A DNA stretch of 64,000 nucleotides from Atopsyche davidsoni (taxonomy: Eukaryota > Arthropoda > Insecta > Trichoptera > Hydrobiosidae): positions 3,760,501 to 3,824,500 of the forward strand of contig JAILWY010000002.1 in the NCBI GenBank assembly GCA_022113835.1, written 5' to 3'. This document shows, one piece after another, positions 1-9,605 of the stretch. The notes beneath the pieces are model-generated. The model was given only the letters and a program-made list of their open reading frames with translations. It was not told the origin of the DNA and did no database searches. Every line of letters begins with the position of its first letter. The first letter of the stretch is position 1. The position numbers were made by a program, and so were the translations under genes.

Positions 1-1059
1 GAGCGCGAGCGAGTGGCGCTGGGAAGAGCGCGAGCGAGTGGCGCTGGGAAGAGCGCGAGCGAGTGGCGCTGGGAAGAGCGCGAGCGAGTGGCGCTGGGAA
101 GAGCGCGAGCGAGTGGCGCTGGGCAGAGCGCGAGCGAGTGGCGCTGGGCAGAGCGCGAGCGAGTGGCGCTGGGAAGAGCGCGAGCGAGTGGCGCTGGGCA
201 GAGCGCGAGCGAGTGGCGCTGGGAAGAGCGCGAGCGAGTGGCGCTGGGCAGAGCGCGAGCGAGTGGCGCTGGGAAGAGCGCGAGCGAGTGGCGCTGGGCA
301 GAGCGCGAGCGAGTGGCGCTGGGAAGAGCGCGAGCGAGTGGCGCTGGGAAGAGCGCGAGCGAGTGGCGCTGGGAAGAGCGCGAGCGAGTGGCGCTGGGCA
401 GAGCGCGAGCGAGTGGCGCTGGGAAGAGCGCGAGCGAGTGGCGCTGGGCAGAGCGCGAGCGAGTGGCGCTGGGAAGAGCGCGAGCGAGTGGCGCTGGGAA
501 GAGCGCGAGCGAGTGGCGCTGGGCAGAGCGCGAGCGAGTGGCGCTGGGAAGAGCGCGAGCGAGTGGCGCTGGGCAGAGCGCGAGCGAGTGGCGCTGGGAA
601 GAGCGCGAGCGAGTGGCGCTGGGAAGAGCGCGAGCGAGTGGCGCTGGGAAGAGCGCGAGCGAGTGGCGCTGGGAAGAGCGCGAGCGAGTGGCGCTGGGAA
701 GAGCGCGAGCGAGTGGCGCTGGGCAGAGCGCGAGCGAGTGGCGCTGGGAAGAGCGCGAGCGAGTGGCGCTGGGAAGAGCGCGAGCGAGTGGCGCTGGGAA
801 GAGCGCGAGCGAGTGGCGCTGGGCAGAGCGCGAGCGAGTGGCGCTGGGAAGAGCGCGAGCGAGTGGCGCTGGGCAGAGCGCGAGCGAGTGGCGCTGGGAA
901 GAGCGCGAGCGAGTGGCGCTGGGAAGAGCGCGAGCGAGTGGCGCTGGGCAGAGCGCGAGCGAGTGGCGCTGGGAAGAGCGCGAGCGAGTGGCGCTGGGCA
1001 GAGCGCGAGCGAGTGGCGCTGGGAAGAGCGCGAGCGAGTGGCGCTGGGCAGAGCGCGAG
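1..1059. repeat. 25-bp minisatellite array, 42 full units
   Basis: Head-to-tail array of a 25-bp unit beginning GAGCGCGAGCGAGTGGCG and ending CTGGGAA or CTGGGCA. I count 42 complete units plus 9 bases, beginning at the window edge, so the true array is longer. The only variation I see is position 24 of the unit, A in 27 units and C in 15. Since 25 is not a multiple of 3, all three forward frames stay open and repeat the same 25-residue peptide pattern (ALGRARASGAG then K/Q SASEWRW). The long open frames here follow from unit length and stop-free sequence and are not evidence of a gene. The near-zero divergence implies recent expansion or strong homogenisation, or partly an assembly product. 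Confidence 0.97.
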
Positions 1060-1330
1060 GGAGGTGCATCAGGATCGTCACCGCGGAGCATGGTGCTTCG
1101 GGGGCGAGTGGCGTCAGACAAGGCGCGAGAGAGGTGCGAAGCATGGTGCTTCGCGAGCGAGAGGCGCTGGACAAAGCGCCAAAGAGGGGTCAACAGGACT
1201 GTCGTCGCGGGGCGTGGCACTCCGCGAGCGAGAAATGTGTGAGGAGGAGACAGGACTGTAAAACTTTGTAGATTGGACAAGGAAAAAAAAAATGAGGTGT
1301 AGCGAGCGATGTGTGGAGAGAAGACAGGAC
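1060..1330. repeat. Degenerate long-period repeat flanking the minisatellite
   Basis: GC-rich sequence made of about four diverged copies, roughly 70-90 bp each. Recurring pieces are GCATGGTGCTTCG (near 1089 and 1141), AGGACTGT or AGGACCGT (near 1193, 1251 and 1327), and GCGAGCGAG followed by a GGCGC-like stretch. The part near 1156-1183, GCGAGCGAGAGGCGCTGG followed by ACAAAGCGC, matches the 25-bp unit apart from a few changes, so the minisatellite probably grew out of this older repeat. Confidence 0.75.
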
Positions 1331-1346
1331 CGTTTGATAATAATTA

Positions 1347-1461
1347 TAGAACACTGTTTAATGTTGTGATTTTGTAAATTACTTGCAATGTAAAATAATA
1401 TTTGTAGAACACTGTATAATGTGTAATTTTGTAAATGACTTGCAATGTAAAAATTATTTTG
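1347..1461. repeat. 58-bp tandem duplication
   Basis: TAGAACACTGT followed by TTTTGTAAAT and CTTGCAATGTAAAA occurs at 1347 and again at 1405, giving two adjacent diverged copies with a 58-bp period. Confidence 0.8.
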
Positions 1462-1476
1462 AAATAAGTATGAGGG

Positions 1477-1546
1477 TGTAACGTAGGTAGCATTATGTTG
1501 CGAGGACCTATGTTACATTCCCATACTTCGGCAGTCTTATAATAAA
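1477..1546. repeat. Short inverted repeat followed by a polyadenylation-like signal
   Basis: TGTAACGTAGGT (1477-1488) and ACCTATGTTACA (1506-1517) are inverted copies with one mismatch. An AATAAA follows near 1541. A TGT...ACA edge with a poly(A) signal could be part of an LTR, but I find no second LTR, primer-binding site or coding region, so I leave it as an inverted repeat. Confidence 0.4.
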
Positions 1547-1600
1547 CACAGTACAAGATAGACGTGTTCTTCATTACGTTCTTTCGTTCTTTCACTCTAG

Positions 1601-1889
1601 CGTAGTAGAAAAAAAATCAAAAAGTGCAAATCAAAGAGTGTATAAGACTAGATTTCGCACGCGCAATTTTACGCGAATTTTTCCCGCTACGCACATCAGT
1701 TTAGTCAATTTGGCTACCCGCTTTAAATATAAGCTATTGTGTATCAATAATATTTAATTTATTAACAAAAATCTCATAATTAACTCGTAGTAGTAAAAAA
1801 TCAAAAAGTGCAAATCAACGAGTGTATAGACTAGATTTCGCACGCGCAATTTTACTCGAATTTTGTTTAGTAAATTTGGTTACCCGCTT
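1601..1889. repeat. Direct duplication, about 185-bp period
   Basis: Copy 1 (1601-1722) and copy 2 (1786-1889) share CGTAGTAG, ATCAAAAAGTGCAAATCAA, GACTAGATTTCGCACGCGCA and GGYTACCCGCTT in the same order. Copy 2 lacks a short internal piece. The two are separated by AT-rich DNA. Confidence 0.85.
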
Positions 1890-1894
1890 AGAGT

Positions 1895-2125
1895 GTGTTA
1901 TTAAACGAGGGGACGCTATTGACTGATGATTGCCTGGTAGTCGGCTGCGTTGCTACGTGTGCAGGCAGCTGTAGAGAGACGGCTCCGTGCGTCGGGCCGA
2001 CACTGGGCCCCGATAAGAAGCGCGATAGCGGCTCGTGGCGCGTCGCTGTGAGTGCGACCCGGCTTTTGTATCGGCGGATCTCCGGCGGCCAGTGGCGTGC
2101 GATAGTAATTTGTTCACGTAATTAA
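1895..2125. other. GC-rich island containing an inverted-repeat-family end
   Basis: A GC-rich patch in AT-rich DNA. GTTGCTACGTGTGCAGGCAG (1949-1968), continuing into CTGTAG, resembles the right terminus of the element at 41921-42046 (GTTGCAACGCGTGTAGGCAG then CTTTAG). This is probably one end of a decayed member of that family. The 76-codon open frame here starts on a non-ATG codon and has no other support. Confidence 0.45.
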
Positions 2126-3047
2126 TAATTATTTTAATTAAGGCGGAAGATTCTCGCCGGTAATTCCATGCTATTATTTTGTCTAGCTTTAGATTGAATG
2201 ATTATAATTATATTGTTCAAAACTGAAATTAGTAACGTGGAGTTTTGAGCTCTCCTAGGATGCGTATAAAAAGTTAAATGTATTGTGGTTTTAAATTTTA
2301 AATCGAAATAAGAAAAACGGTTTGAATATATCCATATGCATGATTCTGCAGTAAATGAAGATTATTATAATTTAAAATGTTGTTAAAATATAGAAAAAAC
2401 GTAATTTCAACATTTTATATTAATAGATATATATCTAGTTTTTTTAAATTAATTTACAGGCAAATAGTCTTACGTATATTAAATAATAAAAAAGATATAA
2501 ATAATGTATTTTCTAAGGTTTTTAGTTATTTTTGTCGCTGCTTTCTTGGTGTCAACAGAAAGATGTTTGCCATATTTTCTTGGGATACGAGGTACGAATA
2601 AACTACGTAAAAGATTTTTATAAATATATAAAACACTAAACGTGCTTAAAATAGACTATCTACATATTTTTTTTTTTTAATATACCTAGCAAATAATTAT
2701 TTTGTTAACATTAAAAATGGTTTTAAAAGTAGTTTTTCATATAATTGCTTGCATTATAAGGAAAATCTGAAAAAACAAAAAATTTAAATTTTTACGTGAA
2801 AGTCATTCAAAGAGGACAATTAAAAGTGTGAAAAATCATTTTTTAATTTAGTTTAAATTTTAATAATTGCATATATATTCTTCTCACGAGTCGCACTGTT
2901 CAATGCCCTATATCCTTTGCAGTGCTATGCTGATTTATTTATAAACCTGGTCTAAATAAGTTACGGCTTAGCGACGTTACAGTCTCGCCAACCATTTTTT
3001 TATTTTTAATAAAAAGCATATAAAGCGGTTTCTGTTCTGAAAACGAT
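2126..3047. other. AT-rich spacer, no feature seen
   Basis: Low-complexity AT-rich DNA with short homopolymers. I see no credible exon, RNA or repeat boundary. Confidence 0.6.
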
Positions 3048-3415
3048 TTAATAGAACACTAGCAAAATTCCCGTAGCATTTGCAATATTCAAATCAGATT
3101 GTGAGTAATTAGGGTTAGGGAGGGTTATTACCTGAAAGTTATTTATAAAACATCGCCACTGGGGCCGGGGGAGAGGGGGTTCTTCCAAACTGCTTACTGC
3201 AGTACAAATTGGCGAAGTTTCCCCGCCAGCGCTAAGATTGCGTGATAACCGTTCCACTAAGTATTGTGCTCGTTCGTTACCGCTGCTGTAATATGGAACA
3301 CTGCTGCACAGCAACTCCAAACTTCTATTCAATTGTTGGGTGTATGGATACAGAGGAAACAAAGGCAAGATGGGATATAAGGGTCGTGTTAATATGTAGG
3401 CGTTGTTAATGGATG
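3048..3415. other. Moderately GC-rich intergenic island
   Basis: Includes GTTAGGGAGGG and a block at 3150-3180 with GCCACTGGGGCC. On the minus strand that block begins with a CAGTGGCG motif, seen at several other GC-rich patches here (for example 31.9 and 45.0 kb), so it is probably a transposon remnant. A 106-codon minus-strand open frame spans it but resembles no family I know. Confidence 0.35.
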
Positions 3416-3420
3416 AACTG

Positions 3421-3478
3421 GTTTCTTAGGTGTTGAGCTGCCTCAAGTTTTCAGTCCTCCGACAGTTCAGTCCCATCT
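3421..3478 (-). repeat. Dispersed repeat family with CTTRGGTGTTGAGCTGC end
   Basis: TTTCTTAGGTGTTGAGCTGC followed by CAGTCCTCCGACA and a decayed cap. The same ordered blocks occur at 38126-38254 (both orientations) and 54481-54550, and partly at 19057-19100 and 14837-14880. A short TAACACCCAAGAAA piece occurs at 45364. This is a diverged member of one interspersed family whose class I cannot name. Confidence 0.6.
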
Positions 3479-3479
3479 T

Positions 3480-4600
3480 TATGAGCGCAGCACTTCAATA
3501 TGTCAATCACACGTTGCTATCGTAGAAATAATCGCAATAAAATCGTAGAATTTTATTTTTAAGAACACACACTCTGCACCCAATGATAAACACGAGGTTT
3601 TACTTTATCCTTTCAAAAATGGCACAAACGCAAAGTGTACATTGTAATATAAATGTTAAATTCAATTCAAGCAATCGGTCAGGTGATTTTATGTAATTTT
3701 ATTACAACGATATGGAAATAGCTTTGACACAGTAAAATCGATGGTGGTTGAAAGTAATATTCACTGAGCCTTTTCCCATTCGCCACCCTTCTGTAATCCA
3801 TCCATAAGGTTTATCTGAAGATAGAAGAGTTCTCTCCAGGTCGGGGATGTCTGTTATCTCGCTCGTACATCTACTCCGTTTTGTTCCAAAGCGTCATTCT
3901 AGAAGTTTTGAGAGCATAAAGATGGAAGCCGAGAGAAGCCACGGGACTGCGCCGAGCGCTTGACCGGTTTTAGACGGGGATATTCAAAGCAGATACAATC
4001 TTTTATATCACCATTTAGGAGATATGGGAATATTTCCCATCGCTGATCTGTTGTTTAGATATAGTCTAATGCATCGTGATTTTTTTTTTTTAGTCCTGAA
4101 TAAAAAATAAAATTAAGTAATCAAATTTTGTTAGTAAAAGACAGATAAATAAGACTATGAACTTTTCAACTTTTGTGTATCACTCACTTCTTATTATTTT
4201 TATTGTATTCGAGAACTCATATATTTTTATAATGAAACTCGTTCAATCACTGTGTATTAATGCAACAGCCTCGTGTTAATTTGACTTTTATTTTATAGTT
4301 TTATAGGTGTTTCAAAGGTTGTAATTACATCAAACAAAAAACGGATGATGGCATCATTTTATTGTGCCATGACTTGCGTAGACTTGCGCTTATACTGTGG
4401 CTTAATCTTATAATAGTGAACACGGTATAACGTCATTCATTTGTATGGCTGTATGACAAGTATATAAACTAGGGTTATTTATAAAATAAAATTATTATTG
4501 TGGCATTTTTTTATAAATTTTTCATGACAATAAAATTTCTCAAATCTCATTGTGTTTCATTTTGAAATCTCTTTTTGATAAAATTGTATTATTTCACAGA
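3480..4600. other. Intergenic spacer with one small hairpin
   Basis: Mostly AT-rich. A perfect short hairpin, GATATGGGAA/TTTCCCATC, lies near 4020-4043. A mixed-composition patch at 3770-4010 has no recognisable product. Confidence 0.4.
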
Positions 4601-4810
4601 GGCGTCTCATTCATACCGCACAACAAAGACGGCTTTTTGCAAGTGACTCGCATGCGGTACCGCTACGCCCGATGCATTATTGATATGAAGCGACCGGGCC
4701 TCGAACCCGAATCCTCTGGAGAGACTTATCGGGCGAACTTTACCCGTGAGAACCGCGCCGCCTGCTCCGGTTTGCCCTGCGATCCTCTATTTATTTACAA
4801 TCAGGGATGA
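4600..4810 (-). repeat. tRNA-derived SINE-like relic
   Basis: On the minus strand GGTTCGAGGCCC, close to a Pol III B box, sits in a T-arm-like context near 4690-4705. A GC-rich head lies upstream on that strand (4710-4790). I cannot close an acceptor stem, so this is a SINE-type relic and not a tRNA gene. Confidence 0.45.
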
Positions 4811-6040
4811 AAAGGGATCTCATAACGTATAGAACAGCAATCCGCATCTGTAGCTTCTGTACACTTTGTTATTTACAAAAAAAAACTTCTCCAATAACAG
4901 AAATCCTGTTCTTGTACTTGCGTGCTTGTATATATGTAGAAACCCTTCCGCCACCCCTATTTATCCTCCCTAAGTTATAAACCCCAAAAACCTTGCTACG
5001 GTAAATGTCGTCTTAAGATCATTTTGAAAATAAAGTAATCAAACTATTCCGCTTTAAAAATGTCTTGAGAGCTCAAAGAATCAATCAGAGATTCCTACAA
5101 TTAAAAAAAAAATTACTATAGTTTACAAATATATAATAAACCATAGCAAGGGCAATGGTTTCATTTCAATGGTTGCAAATTAGCAAGTATTTACAATGGA
5201 GATCAGTGTCGCATACGGGTTTATCAATAGTGGGTAGAATTGCGTAAAAAGTTTATAGCACAAAAAGTCTATACGGGGAAATAATCCCAGAGTATAATCT
5301 GTCTTGTGTCGATTTTATCAATGGACTATATAAAGTTTAGATTGGTCCATTAATAAAATATATTGGCAAAAAGTTTATATTTTGTAAGATTTAGTGCATT
5401 TACAATGAAAAGCTGTAGATTTGGCGTCGTTTATTTCCAGTTTTCGTTTAAAGGAATTATATTTATATCTTAGTTAGTAGCAGCGAATAAACTAATGCAT
5501 ATCGTTTTAGTTTAGAAAAATGAGTCACATTTTGGAGCATTGCTTTTACGCACGCATTATTATAATATATTCTCCCTCGTTTTACTATTTACAGAGATGC
5601 CTACTCTTCATATATTAATAATTGAAATTTCTAACTCTTATGTTTAGGATATACTCTGTGAATGTATAACAAAAAATATAGTAAGCCGAATCAAACAAGC
5701 ATTTTATGAGAATAATGATAAATGCTCATGGATATCAAAAATACAGAATGGATGCCAAAAAGTAGCCCTGTGTGCCCAATTTATAGCGAAGCTCCAAAAA
5801 ATGACAGCTACCTTGCTCAACAATATTCACGCTGAAAAAAATCTTTAATGGCTGAAAATACATTAAAAAAAAATTTTTTTCAGCAAACATTATTTTTTAT
5901 GCGGTAGGTTCATCTCTTACAAGGAGAATATTCGCGCTAATAAAATACCCCAACCCAATTAACATCACAAAAAGCCAACATGGCTTTTATGCGAGGAGTA
6001 ATAAAAAGCTAGAATAAATCCTGTCAGCCAGCCCTTACCG
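4811..6040. other. AT-rich spacer, no feature seen
   Basis: No repeat boundary, RNA or exon that I can support. Confidence 0.55.
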
Positions 6041-6043
6041 TGT

Positions 6044-6200
6044 TTGGCGCGGCCGAATTCCGTCCATCCCTTGGCCGGCTGGGGGTGCTGGGGGTGCTGT
6101 GTGTGCGCAAGGGTGGATGTTAGCCCTGCGGTTAATGGCGCTGATCGACAGCAGAGGGGTCCGGTTCAATTCCCGCAAATGTGCCGATTCATGTTAGTCC
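6044..6200 (+). repeat. tRNA-derived SINE-like element
   Basis: TTAGCCCTGCGGTTAATGGC (about 6119-6138) has the form of a Pol III A box and D arm. About 30 bases on, GTCCGGTTCAATTCCCGC (about 6159-6176) has the form of a B box and T arm. The order and spacing match a tRNA-related head, but no acceptor stem closes. The open frame across it is incidental. Confidence 0.55.
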
Positions 6201-6344
6201 CTACACCGCACAACATGCCATACAATTTCGCGTGCGGCGACCATAATTTCAACATTAAAATGCGTTACAATAACCCAGTAAACGATTCTAATGAAAAACC
6301 ACAAAAAATAACCGTAGAAAGCATCATTAACTATTTCTAAAAAA

Positions 6345-7678
6345 AATACGTATTTTTTAAATTTATTTTAAACAACCTATTGCTAAAATTGCATTAAAGC
6401 GTGTTTCTTAATATTTTTTACAGTAAGCAAATAATTCAAAGAATACCATTAGCATCCCTCGATGGTAAATAACCATTGTGATTTACAATAAAGAGGTACT
6501 GCGTGGTCACTCTAGCTTTTGGGGGAACTCCATATGATTCCTAAGATAAAAGACTTTCCGTATAATGGTCCCTGAAAAAAATTATGTCCTTTGTCGGGAA
6601 ATTTGCATATGCGTGTGAAAAGAAACTCTCGGACGGGAGATTTCGGAGTTTTTTGTAGTTGCAGATTACCATACGCGAAAGCTGGAAAGCGTATTTGCAT
6701 TTTTTGCAGCTCAAGCGATACAATGAATTCTGAATGCAATAGAATTCTTAAGAATTTTGTTATTGAATTGTTAATGGATATATCCTTTAGAAATCGTCTC
6801 TCAAACTCGATTCTTTGAGTAAAAATTAATGAAAAGACGCCGTGTTTGTCAGGCGACTGAGAAGAAGAGAGATTATTTTTTTTCGTAGAGAATAACGACT
6901 ACGGACTTTGCAAAAGAACACAGTAGTATACGAGTAAATTCTTTTATTCAAAAATATTTATAATGTAAATATAAAATGGTGTGACACGGCTATTTGTATT
7001 TTTGAGACAACCAGTTTTGCAAAAACAAGTTGTTGTTTACTATATGATGTGTTCGTACAAAAAGATTTAATAACCGAAAAAGTTTCACATTTGCGTACGG
7101 TTAGGTAAAAGTGTGTAAATAGTATGATTAACTTTGTTAGTTTATTTTTACTGTTATGCCTGAAAATTATTAAGTGTAAATATAAACGTAGCCATGTGGT
7201 TTGAGACAACTAAAATGAAATACTGAAACTGAGTACTCTTTCGCCTTATTTAGAAGTCGGTTTGATGATCCTTTAATTAAAAGATCTTTTGCTGTTTCAG
7301 TAACAAATCTTTTAAGTAAAAATTTTCGTATAATAAAATGATAATGATCAAAATACTTTCATATATAATCACAGATTTTACCACAAATAATTTATAAATA
7401 ACTTATTAACTTATGTGCATTGTTTTTTTTTTTTTAATAAAAGTTTTGCTTAAAAGGAATTTTTAAGTGCTAGAATATATAAATATGAAATGATAAAATT
7501 ATTAATAAAAATATCAGTAAAGTTGTATAATTTAAACTTTTCGATTAACATAAATGCATTATTTTTCATACAAAATTATATATTTGAAAATAAACTGGTT
7601 TTACTTATATTACTCTATAATTATGATATTTAATAAAAATAGGGATATCATGGGTTTACTTATAAATATATTTTTGTC
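6345..7678. other. AT-rich spacer, no feature seen
   Basis: Several overlapping short open frames exist on both strands near 6512-6818 and 6958-7209, but none has coding-like composition or a recognisable family. Confidence 0.5.
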
Positions 7679-7747
7679 ATGGTTTTCGTATTTAGATAAT
7701 TTATGTAATATATAAATTTATGAAATATATATAAATCTATATATAAA

Positions 7748-7979
<232 letters not shown>

Positions 7980-8006
7980 ATAAATATATATTTATATATA
8001 TACACA

Positions 8007-8071
<65 letters not shown>

Positions 8072-8076
<5 letters not shown>

Positions 8077-8180
8077 ATTTTAGATTATAATAGATTTGAT
8101 TATGGTTTTCGTATTTAGATAATATATGAAAAATTATCTGAATTAAATTATATCAAATCTATTTTAATCTAAAATTACAT
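8072..8180. mobile_element. 109-bp inverted-repeat MITE, copy 2
   Basis: Same as copy 1 apart from one substitution that I can see, in the left arm (8072-8100); the right arm is 8152-8180. The flanking 30-40 bases on the right are also shared with copy 1, so this copy arose by local segmental duplication with a 201-bp offset and not by independent insertion. Confidence 0.8.
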
Positions 8181-8206
8181 ATAAATATATATTTATATAT
8201 ATACAC

Positions 8207-8338
<132 letters not shown>

Positions 8339-8539
8339 ATATATATATTTCTAGTATTTACATAAATTTACATTGAAAATATATAATATTTAGGAGTTAA
8401 TAAATATTTCTATATTTTAAATAATATAAAAATACTATCGGAATTTTTTTAAATTAATGTGAATCTTTATGTTCTCTTTGAAATATTATATATTAGTATT
8501 ATCAATAATCTCACACACCTTCATATATATATTTTTTTA

Positions 8540-8810
8540 AATCCGATAGCACGGTATATTCGGGGCGCATATCCAATTTAATAAGCAAATTAGACAGCGC
8601 ATACGATAACCCCCGAACGCCCGAAATATAAAACATGTAAAAAATCGGATTATAATCATGGCCGGGCAATAAATAGGCCGATTTAACTTCGGCGGAAACG
8701 CGTCCATAAATATCTCGGGCCTTAATACGACGGTGGTTGTACCTGGAAGGCTATTTCCAGGCCGACTCGGCTTGTATCATATATTCCGGACAAATATTCA
8801 AATACTCTGT
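8540..8810. promoter_or_regulatory. GC-richer island, possible cis-regulatory element
   Basis: A CpG-containing patch between AT-rich spacers, with CCGATAGCACGG, GGCCGGGCAATAAATAGGCC and TTTAATACGACGG. It has no long open frame and no repeat signature. Such isolated islands in gene-poor insect DNA are often conserved enhancers; that is inference only. Confidence 0.25.
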
Positions 8811-9064
8811 TTATCGTAACACATTAGAATAATTTCAGGCTTCTACTGTATTTCTGACATATAATAAGGTTTTTTTCCTAAAACATTGTTTACCGTCCCA
8901 CGTTCAGGTATCAAAAACCTGTCTGCTTTGATATTCCGGGTAAATGATACTATGAACCTTATTTAGATATTTTGTGCTATACTTGTGCTTTTTTCAAAAA
9001 AATTTTGACGCGTAAAAATAGTATTTATTAATAAAAATTGCAAAATATATATTTGAGACTGTCG

Positions 9065-9300
9065 GGAATATGTTCTCAGAGAGGGGTCCATCCGCGGTAA
9101 ATAACGCTGGATGGTATCACGAACCCGAAACCGGTTGCCGCAACTCAAAAGCACGTCAAGGATCTCGATTAGCGCAGACCCGCTCGCGCCTCTGCAGTGG
9201 GTAGGGAGATCGTCCCGAGAAACCCGGTCTGTGATTGGCAGTCGCAGCTGTGACGCTCTTTGTAGGGACTTTTTAGGAGACCCGAAACTGCCATCGTGAA
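9065..9300. other. GC-rich island of unknown nature
   Basis: Contains a short open frame in a CpG-rich patch and a TTGGCA/GTCGCAGCTGTGAC stretch. I recognise neither a protein nor a transposon. Confidence 0.25.
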
Positions 9301-9405
9301 ACCTGTTACGAATAAATTAATTCTCGAGCGGAAGAACACAATGTGTATTGAATTCGCAAAACCATCACACGTTTTATGCGATATTATTTTTTGTTACTTT
9401 GAAAG

Positions 9406-9605
9406 TCTGTGAATGCACATCAGATGCAAATAATTACGTCCCGTGTAAATTGAGATGCGGTTTTATGGGAGAATACTTAGAATACCGTGGATTGACCGCG
9501 TCGCAAATTAAAAAGGGTTGCGCAGCATACGCGAAGGTAATAAAGCGTAGAAGATCCACTTTTGGTCGTGTTTTCAGAAATACTAAATATAGTCACTGCT
9601 GCTGA
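9406..9605 (+). CDS. Weak candidate exon or small cysteine-containing ORF, unrecognised
   Basis: An open frame runs from 9321 to the stop at 9603-9605 but has no in-frame ATG near its beginning. A pyrimidine-rich stretch ending TTACTTTGAAAG (AG at 9404-9405) could be a splice acceptor, and GCGAAG followed by GTAATA (GT at 9537) could be a donor, giving a 131-nt exon in frame. The peptide from there has a CEC pair, PCKLRCG, a GC and a terminal CC, with a basic KRRRS run. If unspliced the frame ends at the CC stop. By base composition, several open frames of this length are expected in the window by chance, so this needs transcript support. Confidence 0.15.

Noticed and set aside
13..1271. Three ~400-codon open frames at the left edge as genes
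   Set aside because: They are the 25-bp minisatellite read in three phases; no gene structure, and starts and ends are set by the array.
3106..3126. Telomere-like TTAGGGTTAGGG
   Set aside because: Only two units and the vertebrate form; insect telomeres are usually TTAGG. Chance.
5012..5035. bantam-like string AGATCATTTTGAAAA
   Set aside because: The seed context differs and no hairpin partner is present.
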